Assembly (NCBI GenBank): GCA_023230855.1
Contig: JALNWQ010000011.1
Span: 1-64,000, forward strand
Length of the DNA: 64,000 bases
Source of the DNA: Solirubrobacteraceae bacterium
Lineage (GTDB): Bacteria; Actinomycetota; Thermoleophilia; Solirubrobacterales; Solirubrobacteraceae
Reading direction: 5' to 3'
Shown here piece after piece: positions 51,201 to 58,109 of this stretch (position 1 is the first letter of the stretch; every line of letters starts with the position of its first letter). Under the pieces are notes generated by a model that was given only the letters and a program-made list of their open reading frames with translations, had not been told where the DNA came from and did not search any database. The position numbers were made by a program, and so were the translations under genes.

Positions 51201-52369
51201 CACACCCGGTCCCAGCGGACCGGGGCGGTGGCGTGCGCGGCGAGCAGCGCCGCGACCGGGTCGGCGGTGGCGGACAGGTCGGCGCCGTCGGGGCCGAGCA
51301 GCGGCACGGCGTCGGGGACGGTCGTCGGGACGCCGTGCTCGCGGACGGTCGCGACCGGGCGGCCGTCCGCTCCGTCGGCGGCACGTCGGGCCGGGTCCGG
51401 TGCGGCGTCCGCCGCGTCGTCGGCGACGGGGATCCCGTCGGCCAGGCGGCGGACGGCCCCGGCCAGGTCGGGGGTGTGGAAGGGCACGTCGCCGGGGAGC
51501 GGGGTCCAGGTGACGGTGAGGGGTCGGCCTCCGGTGCGGCCGTCGCGGCGGGCGGCGGCGTCGGCGGCGACCCGCGCGTCGAGGTCGTGGCGCAGGCGAC
51601 GGAGCGCGTCGTGCGATCCCGCGACGACGATCTCCTGCGGTCCGTTGACGAGCGCGACGCGGGCCGGCCGGTCGTGCGTGGCGCCGCTCGCCTCGACCGC
51701 GTCGGCGAGGCGCTCGGCACGGTCGCCGGTGAGCGCGACGAGCCCGCCGCGCGGGTGGTCGCCGGCGGCGTCGGCGAGCGCCAGGCCGAGCGCCCACGCG
51801 TGGCGCAGGTGCCGGGCGAGGCGGGCGTCGTCGATCCGCCACGCCGCGGCCGGGTCGGCGGCGAGCTCGGCGACGAGCGTCGCGGCGATGAGCCCCTGGG
51901 AGTGCCCGGCGACCGCCACCGGCGGGTGGGCGGTGAGCGCGTCGGCCAGGCCGTCCTCGGCGACGGCGTCCCACAGCAGGACCTGGGCGAGCAGGTGCAG
52001 CGGATAGGCGATCGCCGCGGAGCGGAGGTAGTCGGCGTCGGGGGCGCCGTCGGGATCGAGGGCCCAGGCGGCGACGTCGATCCCTTGGGCGTACCGTCCG
52101 CTGCCTGACGCCGTCGGGGTGGCGCACAGGTCGGCGAGGACGTCGCCGGCGAGTCGTAGACGCGCGTGCGCGGCCGGGTCGGCGGCCGCCAGCGTCGCGA
52201 TCTCGTCGAGCGCGTCCGCGCCGAGGCCGGCGAACGTGATCGCGACCGGCACGTCGCCGGTCGCGATCCGCTGCACGAGCGGGACCGGCGACAGTCGGCC
52301 CCGGGGTCGTGAGCGACCGGGCGCCGTGGGGGCGCCCGGACGTGCGACGTCGGTGGTCACGGTCGACAT
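42260..52369 (-). CDS. fas: type I fatty acid synthase (FAS-I)
   Basis: A single 3369-residue chain with all FAS-I domains in mycobacterial order. AT: AVAGHSQGL, Ser near 156. ER TIM barrel ~455-850: VVLAGMTPTTVDAPIV and GGGIGTPERA near 663. DH hot-dog: RIGGDHNPLHRS near 1398. MPT: LPGQGTQRPGMG and AVAGHSVGE near 1615. ACP: FQGVSSRRNQ, phosphopantetheine Ser near 1992. KR: VTGAGPGSIGEAL near 2400. KS: GACATAA Cys near 3014, KHDTSTEMNDPHE and GHSKGG. A Pro/Ser/Ala linker precedes the ACP. Catalytic motifs look intact. AcpS overlaps its end. ATG 52369 lies 10 nt after the upstream stop. FAS-I in bacteria is best known from mycobacteria and relatives, so it is notable in this background. Confidence 0.95.
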   Translation of the reverse strand: MSTVTTDVARPGAPTAPGRSRPRGRLSPVPLVQRIATGDVPVAITFAGLGADALDEIATLAAADPAAHARLRLAGDVLADLCATPTASGSGRYAQGIDVAAWALDPDGAPDADYLRSAAIAYPLHLLAQVLLWDAVAEDGLADALTAHPPVAVAGHSQGLIAATLVAELAADPAAAWRIDDARLARHLRHAWALGLALADAAGDHPRGGLVALTGDRAERLADAVEASGATHDRPARVALVNGPQEIVVAGSHDALRRLRHDLDARVAADAAARRDGRTGGRPLTVTWTPLPGDVPFHTPDLAGAVRRLADGIPVADDAADAAPDPARRAADGADGRPVATVREHGVPTTVPDAVPLLGPDGADLSATADPVAALLAAHATAPVRWDRVCGALVDHGARWVLDLGPGVAVARHTGDALQGTGARAVGLASPDGRRVLSVPASAPEDDDVRWADLAPRVVRLPDGRRHVDTRYTRLTGRPPVVLAGMTPTTVDAPIVAAAANAGYAAELAGGGQRDARTLEERLRELAELLDPGRDATFNTLLLDRHLWALHIERDERLFRARDRGAPLAGVTVSAGVPDVEDAIALLDRLAAHGLRLNAFKPGTPDGIARTLAIADAAPHHVLQIQIEGGQGGGHHSWEDLEDLLLDHYAAIRRRDNLILVVGGGIGTPERARDLLTGTWSARHGRPPMPVDAILVGTAAMACAEATAAPRVKRALVAATGSDDWVPRNGVAGGVTSATSNLNADIHLLENSAARAGKLLQEVAGDADAVAARRDEIVAALAPTAKPYLGDIDAMTYAELLRRVTDRMATGRGGRYEDGAWGHPSWRARTLALHRRFAARLDPAQDGVVDPPVATGADLDDPDAAIDALVARYPHATTTLLHPADVQFVLEVCDRPGKPVPFVPVLDGQVRRWFMADALWQAQDDRHDADAVFVIPGPHAVGGITRADEPVADLLRRFEAATVEHLLERGVAPDERDRLAAPGPAPRAVADIADGRHGPVAGLLLAPSVLTAPDARTTIVNPLWSLVRPGDDVRTTVEDGRLTAVDVRPGGGRDAERVRVEEAADGTVVVQVDVPDPDGRPRTLRLVHRPGAVPGSFALVDGPAARAAWARDVLAAGADPSVTASSTPASADAPAPAGPPAAPAAAYRRTTGARHDGAPIDRALTLVWPAFVAALTAEDAVAARLAELVHVRHEVTTGPAWPPADGSAPVVDARIVRLDDPDGAATTLELHGLLSDGDGRHVARVVAELQLLGPAAVTDDRARTAREHRGTLAPLDAAAIDLLADRPGVTVVDGAGLRPGDRLDVDVRTTLVRARDADVAHVTAEGALSRDGAVVARVALDDATPAGDRPAPRHPVDALLDALAPAAPPRHQRPRHALATVEDLAPDDATPFARIGGDHNPLHRSVLAARLAGLDAPIVHGAWTAARASAFVVDAVAGGDATALERWSVRFLAPVATGALLRFDATRTGVRDGRLLVEVRVRADDVDVALGEAELSLLRIRRRALVLPGQGTQRPGMGTAQRDRSAAARRTWERADAIVREHLGYGLLDVVERNPASLRLADGRALRHPAGVLHRTEITQVAIVAQAAAQIAELREAGVLPADPVDPGMLAVAGHSVGELSALHALGVLDLEAALLLVHARGEAMQRCVPRTADGTSPYALAVVDPAAAGTDEAGLQRTVAALGTDDDPLHVVNHNAPDRQYAVVGTIAALRRLGDALPARAGGRGTPVRTLPGVDVPFHSPLLRPAAAAMRDALEARIGTVDHRRLVGRWAPNLVGRTFTLDDAFVAAVADAAGEPVPVPGLHDPEGRARALLIALLAHQVAAPVRWIDTQRTLAAPTAVGGHGIGELVEVSPGHASVLTGLARLTLAPAATPGVGEGDADPTDPAVAILHVEADRDRVLEQDVVAEPEGEGATPPDAGSPTAASGGPAPSGPPPSAAPVSADGPPGSDGPIHPVDAGDALLLVLALQARVRAEQIAVGETIDELFQGVSSRRNQVLIDLGRELSLSGAEGAQQQPVGELVATLRERGERYRFPGPYLREAIATGVTRALGRSGLGRDAALAHLAGTWGLDRAAGERVLATVALDGRPGPSSRGGQLARLDDASPTTADAARALLDRAVTLTAADLGVRVARTVATATADAPTGPTVVAGHVEDALLDAARTLADGLRRPFAPDGDPVAAPDPDRERLAALDAELGVARAAELAPAFDARRHVRIDDAWSRGRWELVRVAHDALAGRRPADETAADLRRLTVHGTVPETAATARWLADVARGRGDATLADALELVAVGGRPAVPVAGVRPDVPTVDTGAPRPRTADDPTRPADVVTGLRGVAGRSGAASGGPGGPVDPDAATARSGAPATTAPAPPVRLADPTLAAALADRLDDALDTAPDLSGEVALVTGAGPGSIGEALVRRLLRAGATVVVTSSRLTRARRRAFRDLYHRDAAPGAALHLLPANLAAFADVDALVDWLADPPVQQRRRPDLAFGPLVPTILAPLAAVPTEGDLADAGADAEVALRLQLLGVERLIGGVAGIASARRPVTVLLPLSPNHGTFGGDGPYAETKAALEVLAQRWSSEHGRWGERVALVPTRIGWVRGTGLMTAADAVADAVEAAGARTFTTDEAAWILEGLAAGPVADAARHAPVTVDATGGLDAVTDLRGRIADAITALEDRAAHAARRDRLARALDDGPATPDTTVRALPSPDTDRDAERRRFTRAGARGDVDPGPAVDPADLVVIVGAGELGPGGTGATRFALEHEDDPSPGVVAELAWLCGLVDWDVDGYRGRWTDAETRQDVTEEDLADRYADAVRERVGLRPLEDDGTIDPAGHEVHAPVAVDRPLSFTVADRATAETFVAADPDGTTVTVTPDGEHRVTLRAGAQIRVRRTVAHARRVAGMLPRGLDPARWGVPDDLVAGADRMALVNLVSTVQAFTAAGVEPEELLEHAHPTRVANTQGCGLGGMWSLRRLLLDHMMDRERQPDRIQESLGNVVAAHVVQAYVGSYGPMVHPVGACATAAVSLEEAHDKIRAGKALAVLAGGFDDLTPEGLIGFGDMGATASSDDLDAAGIDPVESSRPGDLRRRGFVESQGGGALLVVRGDVALDLGLPVRGVLAYAGTFADGLQRSIPAPGLGVLGAATGGPDSPLGRGLAALGLTADDVALVSKHDTSTEMNDPHEADVHHRIQDALGRTPGNPLLVVSQKSLTGHSKGGAAAWQVDGVLRTFDTGIVPGNRTLECADPLLRASSHLVAGDRPIHLAEPPRAALVTSLGFGHVGGLIALAHPSTFVATIPVDRRDDYLARAGERRARGAQALLAARHGRPLVRRRDGRRLPDGDDATVRDAEAAVLLDPAARLVDGTLRPGEGRHRT

Positions 52370-52379
52370 GATCGCGGCA

Positions 52380-54071
52380 CTAGCGCCGCAGCGTGACCCG
52401 CTTCGTCGTCGTCGCCTGCGTCTTGGCCTTCGTCGGGACGACGGTGATCGTCACCTTGACGCTCTTGCGGGTCCGCAGCAGCTGGGTCGCCGCCTTGCTC
52501 AGGCGCGGCTTGAACGTCGCCGACCTGCGGCTCTTGAGCTTGAACTTCTTGTAGGCGACGACGGTGATCCGCTTGGCCTTCTTGCTCTTGCCGACGCGGT
52601 ACTTCGACCGGGTCACGATCCGGTACTTGCCGCTGGTGGCGCCCTTGATCCTGTTCAGGAGCTTGAGCGACACCCGACCGTTCTTGCGACGCAGCGATCC
52701 GGACGAGATCTGGACCGAGCGGGTCTTCGCGGTGGCCTTCGGCGTGTCGACCGGGGTCGGCGTCCCCGACGGCGGCGGACGGAATCCGTCGCCGTCGCCG
52801 CCGCCGTCGATCGGCGGCGGGGTGAGCGTCGGGGTGGTGGGCGTGCCGCCACCGCCGCCGGCGGCCTCGTCGTCGCTGCGCGGGTCGGGTCCGACGATGC
52901 GGGCGAACGGGTAGCCCTGGTTCGCGGGCCGGACCGACGTGTCGCGGTCGAGGGTGAGCGTGCGGATCGTGCCGGCGACGTCGGCGGTCAGCGTGATCCG
53001 GTCGTCGGCGCGCAGGTCGACGCCGTCGTCGCCGGTCGGGGTCCACTCACCGACCGACACGGGGATCTCGACGGTCTGGGCGCCACCGGCGACCTCGACG
53101 TCGATCGGGTCGCTCGTGACGGTGCGGCTGCCCTGGACGCTGCGCGCGCCATGGACGTCGAAGCTCGCGGTGACCGGCACCGTGCCGCCGACGCCGAGCC
53201 ACGCGGCGGCCTGCGTCGCGTCCAACCGCACGCGCACCGTCGTGTTCGTGACGGTGCGCGCGACACCGGCCGCGGCGCGCGGCAGCGTCTCGTTGTCGAC
53301 GTCGGCGTCGACCGGGTCGGCCAGGTCGGCGCCGTCGACGTCACCGGCGTACCCGGGGACCCGCACGCTGCCGAGGGTCACCGGCGGCTCGGTGGTGTGG
53401 GTGGCGCCGTTGTCGAGGCTCCCCCCCGACTGGCAGTCGACGCGCACGCGCAGGCCGTCGTCCATCACCATGCGGATGAAGAGCGTGCCGTTGACGGTGA
53501 TCGGGGCGTCGTTGACGCGGCCGACGGGGATCGGGCCCATCGTCGTGGCGGGCGCCTGACGCACCCGGAGCGACCCGCCCGCGGCGGTCCAGACGACGTC
53601 GTCGATCGCGGGGGGGACGAACGTCGCCGACGAGTTGCCGAACGCGCCGAAGGTGTCGGCGACCGTCGAGAACGCGATCGGGCCGGTGACGCCCTCGGCG
53701 GTGTTCACGCCCTCGAGCGCGATCCATCCGTCGATCGGCAGCTGGCCCGCACCCTCGTGGATGTAGCCGGCGTCGTAGGCGTACTGGAACATGTCGTCCC
53801 AGTGGCTCAGGCTCACGTCGACGGTCGGGTCCTTCAACCGGACCTTCGTGCCCGGGGTGATCGCCGATGCGACCGGGGCCCCGCTGACGTCGTCGACGAG
53901 GTCGCCGGTGATCGTCACCGGCATCGAGCGCCAGTAGTCGTCGGCGTCGAAGTGGCACGCCTGGGGCGCCGAGACGGACGCGGCCTGCGCGGAGGTGGCG
54001 GGCAGCGCGACCAGCGGGAGCGCCACGACGGCGAAGGCGGTGGCGACGCGCGCGGAGAGCGAATGGTGCAT
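52380..54071 (-). CDS. secreted protein of unknown function upstream of fas
   Basis: A 563-residue protein. The signal peptide ends near PATSAQAAS. The mature part is beta-rich (ITGDLVDDVSGAPVASAITP, VNGTLFIRMVMDDGLRVRVD), without a recognised family. A Gly/Pro linker (~405-450) leads to a basic domain of ~110 residues (KYRIVTRSKYRVGKSKKAKR, TRKSVKVTITVVPTK). ATG 54071 was chosen at the signal peptide; longer frames add unlikely sequence. It ends 10 nt before the fas start, so the fas message may come through it. Its C-terminal domain closely resembles that of the 54184-56019 protein, so the two are distant paralogues. Confidence 0.75.
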   Translation of the reverse strand: MHHSLSARVATAFAVVALPLVALPATSAQAASVSAPQACHFDADDYWRSMPVTITGDLVDDVSGAPVASAITPGTKVRLKDPTVDVSLSHWDDMFQYAYDAGYIHEGAGQLPIDGWIALEGVNTAEGVTGPIAFSTVADTFGAFGNSSATFVPPAIDDVVWTAAGGSLRVRQAPATTMGPIPVGRVNDAPITVNGTLFIRMVMDDGLRVRVDCQSGGSLDNGATHTTEPPVTLGSVRVPGYAGDVDGADLADPVDADVDNETLPRAAAGVARTVTNTTVRVRLDATQAAAWLGVGGTVPVTASFDVHGARSVQGSRTVTSDPIDVEVAGGAQTVEIPVSVGEWTPTGDDGVDLRADDRITLTADVAGTIRTLTLDRDTSVRPANQGYPFARIVGPDPRSDDEAAGGGGGTPTTPTLTPPPIDGGGDGDGFRPPPSGTPTPVDTPKATAKTRSVQISSGSLRRKNGRVSLKLLNRIKGATSGKYRIVTRSKYRVGKSKKAKRITVVAYKKFKLKSRRSATFKPRLSKAATQLLRTRKSVKVTITVVPTKAKTQATTTKRVTLRR

Positions 54072-54183
54072 GGCGGAGGGGGAAGGCTCGAGGACGGGAT
54101 CGGGCGGGAGCGCTGAACGCGCTCCCGCCCGGGTACTGCGATCGGAGCGGGACGGCGGTGGCCGCCGTCCCGTCATCCGCGGA

Positions 54184-56019
54184 CTAGCGCTTGAGCGTCA
54201 GCGTCTTGGTGACGCCCTTCGACTTGCCGCCCACGGCGCTGATCGACACCTTCACGCGGACCGACTTGCGCTGCTTGAGCAGCTGGCGGCCCTGCTTGGT
54301 GAGCTTGAACGCGGCGGACTTCGTCTTGCCGGCACCGACCTTGACGGCCTTGGTGCGCGAGATGACGGTGACCGTGCGGCGCTTGCCACCGATCCGGTAC
54401 TTGCCGGTGGTGACGACCTTCACGCGGAACGACGTCGCGTCGGCGTTCGGGTTCTGGATCTTGAAGCTCAGGCGGTTGCTCTTGGACCGCTTGAGCGACG
54501 AGGTGCGCAGCGAGAGCTTCTTGACGGCGGCCTTCGGGGCCTCCGGCGCGGGCTTCTCGACGGTCACCGTGTTGGTGATGACCTGCGGCGCCGGGTCCTG
54601 CGTCAGGGCGGCGGTGGCAATCACCGGGCGGCCGGCGGCGGCGTCCTGCGGGACCCAACGGCCGGCGGCGCCGAACGCGGGCACCCAGGAGCCGGAGTTG
54701 TTCCGGTAGAAGCCGGGGTTCTCGAGGTCACCGACGGACTTGTCGGGGTTGTCGCTCGTGACGTCCGCCTGCGGACGGGCGTTGCCGAACGTCGAGCTGG
54801 CGTTGTTGCGGCTGTAGGGGATCGACGTGTCGCCGTCGGCGTACGTGCCGTAGACGCAGTCGTTGGCCGAGCCGTAGGACTCCGACTCGAACCGCACCCA
54901 GACGTTGCCGAACGGCTTGATCGCGAGCGCGCGGTTGTAGCCCGGGCGGTCGTAGCCGGTCGAGCGCGTCGTGACGCCCTCGAGCGAGCCGGGGGCGGCC
55001 AGGCGGAACTCGACCGGGCCGGCGCCCGTCGGGGTCCACGTGGACGTCGGCAGGTTGAGCTTCACCGGCGGGGCGGTGACGACGTGGTTGCCGTCGGCGT
55101 AGCCGGTCGGGTCGTTGATCGTGCCCGGCGTCGAGTCGACGACGTTGACGAGCCAGGAGCCGTCGACCTTGACGGTCTGGACGCCCTCGACGGTGTTCGT
55201 CGCCTCGATCGCGACGGCGGCCGACACCGGGAACCGCGTGTCACCGGTGTGGGTGAGGTACTTGTGGCCGACCGCGTAGGCGACCTTCGGGTACGGGTTG
55301 CCGTCCTTGTCCTTCGGGACGTTCCAGACGCTGCCGGCGTACTCGGCGGGCTCGGTGTAGTACGTGCGGGTGAACTGGCCGGTCGCGGCGTTCGTCACGG
55401 GACCGTCGGAGTACCAACCGACGATCGGCGGCGTGGACGGATCCGGGTTCGCGGAGGCCGGATCGGTGTCGTAGTTCACCGTGAACGCCCACACCTTGTC
55501 GCCGACGACCGGCTTGGTGACGGGGTCGGCGTAGCCGGCGATGGTCTGGGTGGCGGGACCCTCGACCGTCTCGACGGTGGTCGCGACACGCTGCGGCTTG
55601 AGGTTGCGCGTCGTCGTGTCGCCGGCATCGGCGCCGACGGGCACGGCGCCGCTGGCGGTGGCGGCGTTCGTCTCGGTGCGGACCCAGAGCTGCTCGAGCA
55701 GGCGGGTGTCGTTCTGCGTGAACGTCACCGTCGCGTTGTCGAGGCGCAGCGCCTTGCCGGCACGGGCCTCCAGGGCACCGTTCTGCGCGATCTCGATGTC
55801 GAGCGACGAGATCTGGTTGTTCTGCGTCGGCGGATCGGCGGGGTAGCGGGAGTCGGCGAACTCGGCGAACGGCGCGAGGCAGGACCAACCGGTCGGCTCG
55901 TACGGGTAGGCCGAAGCGGGTCCTGCGGCGGCCGAGAGGCCGATGGCGGTGGCGAGGCCGGCGGCGCCGATCGTGCCCGCGGCGCGCCGGGCACGCCTTG
56001 AGAGCTTCTGGGTGTTCAC
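54184..56019 (-). CDS. secreted protein of unknown function
   Basis: A 611-residue protein. The signal peptide ends near AGPASAYPYE. The mature part has beta-rich, aromatic segments (SLDIEIAQNGALEARAGKAL, VGWYSDGPVTNAATGQFTRT, NVWVRFESESYGSANDC) and few Cys. No family was recognised. The basic end (KYRIGGKRRTVTVISRTKAV, RKSVRVKVSISAVGGKSKG) matches the neighbour's. GTG 56019 has AGGAG upstream. The long region before it contains three 11-bp GTTC repeats like a PHO box and a TAGGGT box. GC is slightly lower than in its neighbours. Confidence 0.75.
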   Translation of the reverse strand: MNTQKLSRRARRAAGTIGAAGLATAIGLSAAAGPASAYPYEPTGWSCLAPFAEFADSRYPADPPTQNNQISSLDIEIAQNGALEARAGKALRLDNATVTFTQNDTRLLEQLWVRTETNAATASGAVPVGADAGDTTTRNLKPQRVATTVETVEGPATQTIAGYADPVTKPVVGDKVWAFTVNYDTDPASANPDPSTPPIVGWYSDGPVTNAATGQFTRTYYTEPAEYAGSVWNVPKDKDGNPYPKVAYAVGHKYLTHTGDTRFPVSAAVAIEATNTVEGVQTVKVDGSWLVNVVDSTPGTINDPTGYADGNHVVTAPPVKLNLPTSTWTPTGAGPVEFRLAAPGSLEGVTTRSTGYDRPGYNRALAIKPFGNVWVRFESESYGSANDCVYGTYADGDTSIPYSRNNASSTFGNARPQADVTSDNPDKSVGDLENPGFYRNNSGSWVPAFGAAGRWVPQDAAAGRPVIATAALTQDPAPQVITNTVTVEKPAPEAPKAAVKKLSLRTSSLKRSKSNRLSFKIQNPNADATSFRVKVVTTGKYRIGGKRRTVTVISRTKAVKVGAGKTKSAAFKLTKQGRQLLKQRKSVRVKVSISAVGGKSKGVTKTLTLKR

Positions 56020-56346
56020 CTGTGGTGCTCCTGATGGGTGGACTGATGCGGTGGAGACCCGGCTCCGATGACCCGGAGCGGACGTTCCCTGCCGCGACGC
56101 GGGCGCGACTTAGGGCGCCCGACGGCGGCGACCCTAACACCAACCTCTCAGGGCCGGATTGGCCGTCGGGCCCCGAATCTGGATGCGCCGTACGCGTATG
56201 TGGCGCGTTGACGCTCGTTCGGCGCGCACGTGTTCGTCGAACGCCGCCTGAACGGCATCTGAACGCGCGTTCGCGCCCAAAGAGTGGATACGCGCCAATT
56301 TGGCGTCGGTGGGATTTTCCGCCCGGCGGGGCCGGACGCGAGGGAT
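56020..56346. other. 327-bp intergenic region with regulatory-looking motifs
   Basis: Non-coding sequence between the secreted-protein start and the ABC permease stop. It is AT-richer than the genes around it. It holds the minus-strand TAGGGT box (56136-56131), the palindrome TACGCGTA near 56191, three 11-bp GTTC repeats at 56232-56264, and the palindrome CGCCAATTTGGCG at 56293-56305. Most likely it is the promoter region of the 56019 gene plus the end of the siderophore operon. Confidence 0.55.
56232..56264 (-). promoter_or_regulatory. three 11-bp direct repeats, PHO-box-like
   Basis: On the minus strand the units are GTTCAGATGCC, GTTCAGGCGGC and GTTCGACGAAC, head to tail with an exact 11-bp period. 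Streptomyces PhoP sites are built of 11-bp units that begin with GTTCA. No phosphate gene is nearby to confirm this. Confidence 0.4.
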
Positions 56347-57150
56347 TCAGCCCCAGGTGCGCTTGGGCTGATCCGGTCGCAGCGCGACCGCGGCGACCAC
56401 CGCGAAGACCGCGGCGAAGCCGACCAGCACCGCGCACGGGACCAGGACGTCGCCGACCGTCACGCAGTCCGGGATCCCCTCGCAGCTACCGACGCCGGCG
56501 CCGTCGAGGATGATCCCGCGGTAGGCCTCCATCGCCCAGTACACCGGCGATGCGGGAGCCACGGGCTGCACCCACTCCGGCAGCGCGTCGACGGGGACGA
56601 ACCCGCCGCCCAGGCCGCCGAGGATCATCGCGCCGAGGTTGGCCACCGCGTTGACCTGCTGCACCGTCTGCAGCAGCGCGGTGATCGCCAGGCCGGCGGT
56701 GAGGACGACGAGGCTGAAGCACGTCGCCGTCAGCGCGATGAGCCACCACGACCCGGCGTTGTCGAGGTCGAGCAGCACGAGCCCGAAGGCGAACAGCACG
56801 ACGTGCTGCACCGCGAGCAGCCCGGCGGGCACCGCGATCTTGCCCGCCAGCAGCGCCGTGCGCGACAGCCCGGCGGCGCGCAGGCGCGGCCACGTGCTCC
56901 ACCCGTGCTCGCGGAACACCGCGAACGCGACGATCCCCGACGCGAAGAACGCGAAGACGCACGCCATGCCCGGCACGGTCTGCGCCGATCCGGTGACGCC
57001 CAGGTAGCCCTGGTCCTGGATCGCCAGGTTCATCGCCCGGCTCAGCAGGGTCATGAGCACGATCGGCATCGCGACGAGCACGACCGCCGGAACGGGGTCG
57101 TGCCGCAGGATCCGCAGCTCGTTGCGCACGACGGCGCCGACGCCGGTCAT
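56347..57150 (-). CDS. ABC-2 type exporter permease
   Basis: A 267-residue membrane protein with six hydrophobic segments (for example VVLVAMPIVLMTLLSRA, ALTATCFSLVVLTAGLAITA and FAAVFAVVAAVAL). The order follows ABC-2/DrrB-type permeases. ATG 57150 overlaps the ATPase stop by 4 nt. It is the last gene of the siderophore run. With the ATPase it probably exports the siderophore; a drug or lipid is the alternative. Confidence 0.85.
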   Translation of the reverse strand: MTGVGAVVRNELRILRHDPVPAVVLVAMPIVLMTLLSRAMNLAIQDQGYLGVTGSAQTVPGMACVFAFFASGIVAFAVFREHGWSTWPRLRAAGLSRTALLAGKIAVPAGLLAVQHVVLFAFGLVLLDLDNAGSWWLIALTATCFSLVVLTAGLAITALLQTVQQVNAVANLGAMILGGLGGGFVPVDALPEWVQPVAPASPVYWAMEAYRGIILDGAGVGSCEGIPDCVTVGDVLVPCAVLVGFAAVFAVVAAVALRPDQPKRTWG

Positions 57151-58109
57151 CGCTCCCCCTCCATGGCGCCGCCCGCGCCGCGACGGCCGGTCAACGCCAG
57201 GTACGCCGCCTCCAGCGACGGGCGCACGACCTCGATCCCCGTGGGCGTGGCCCCGTCGAGCACCGCCAGCACGTCGCGCAGCAGCGCGCCCGGATCCTCG
57301 GCCGGCAGCCGCACGAGCGGGCCGCGCGGGGTGTCCTCGACCACGACCCCCGGCCGCGCCGCCACCGCGGGCGGGACGACGTCGTCGAACCCCAGCAGCA
57401 GCACCGGCTCGGCGTGGCGGCGGATGAGGCCCTCGACGGTGTCGGTCACGAGGATCCGTCCCGCCTCGAGCAGCGCGACGTCGGCGTGCAAGGCCTCGAC
57501 CTCGGGCAGGTAGTGGGTGGTGTAGAGCACCGCGGCGCCCTCGGCGGCGACCGAGCGGACGACGTCGAGGATCGCCCCGCGGGTGCGCGGGTCGGCGCCG
57601 GCGGTCGGCTCGTCGAGCAGGACCAGGCGCGGCCGGTTGACGAGCGCCCCGGCGGCGTGGACGCGGCGTCGCTGACCGCCCGACAGCTCGACGACCGCCC
57701 GGTCGGCCAGCGACTCCAGGCCGAACGGCCCCAGCAGCTCGTCGGCGCGGGCGCGGGCGACGCGGCCACGCAGCCCGTACGCCTCGCCGAGCGCGCGCAG
57801 GTTCTGGCGCACGGTGAGCTGCGGGTACAGGCCGACCTCCTGTGGGGCCAGGCCGACCGCGCGGCGCACCACCCGCCGCTTGCGGTGCGGGTCGGCGCCG
57901 ACGACGCGGACCGTGCCGCCGTCGGCCCGGCGCAGGCCCGACGCGACCCCGACGAGCGTGCTCTTGCCCGCCCCGTTGGGCCCCAGCAGCGCCAGCACCC
58001 GGCCGGCGTCGATCCGCAGGTCCACCCCGTCCAGGGCGGTCCGCGACCCGTAGCGCTTGACGACCCCGCGCAGCTCCAGCGGTGGAGCGTCGACGTCGGC
58101 CGCGCTCAC
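57147..58109 (-). CDS. ABC exporter ATPase (DrrA-type)
   Basis: A 320-residue ABC ATPase with Walker A GPNGAGKSTL (~40-49), signature LSGGQRRRVHAAGAL and Walker B LVLLDEPTAGADP. The C-terminal ~90 residues are the extension found in daunorubicin-type exporters. GTG 58109 overlaps the preceding acetyltransferase stop (GTGA). It pairs with the next permease gene. Being co-translated with siderophore enzymes supports a role in siderophore export. Confidence 0.9.
   Translation of the reverse strand: MSAADVDAPPLELRGVVKRYGSRTALDGVDLRIDAGRVLALLGPNGAGKSTLVGVASGLRRADGGTVRVVGADPHRKRRVVRRAVGLAPQEVGLYPQLTVRQNLRALGEAYGLRGRVARARADELLGPFGLESLADRAVVELSGGQRRRVHAAGALVNRPRLVLLDEPTAGADPRTRGAILDVVRSVAAEGAAVLYTTHYLPEVEALHADVALLEAGRILVTDTVEGLIRRHAEPVLLLGFDDVVPPAVAARPGVVVEDTPRGPLVRLPAEDPGALLRDVLAVLDGATPTGIEVVRPSLEAAYLALTGRRGAGGAMEGER

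Noticed and set aside
45011..52108. Very long open frame on the plus strand opposite fas (over 2300 codons)
   Set aside because: It is antisense to an intact FAS-I gene with all motifs. Its composition (Arg/Gly/Val/Asp-rich, no domains) is that of a GC-rich shadow frame.
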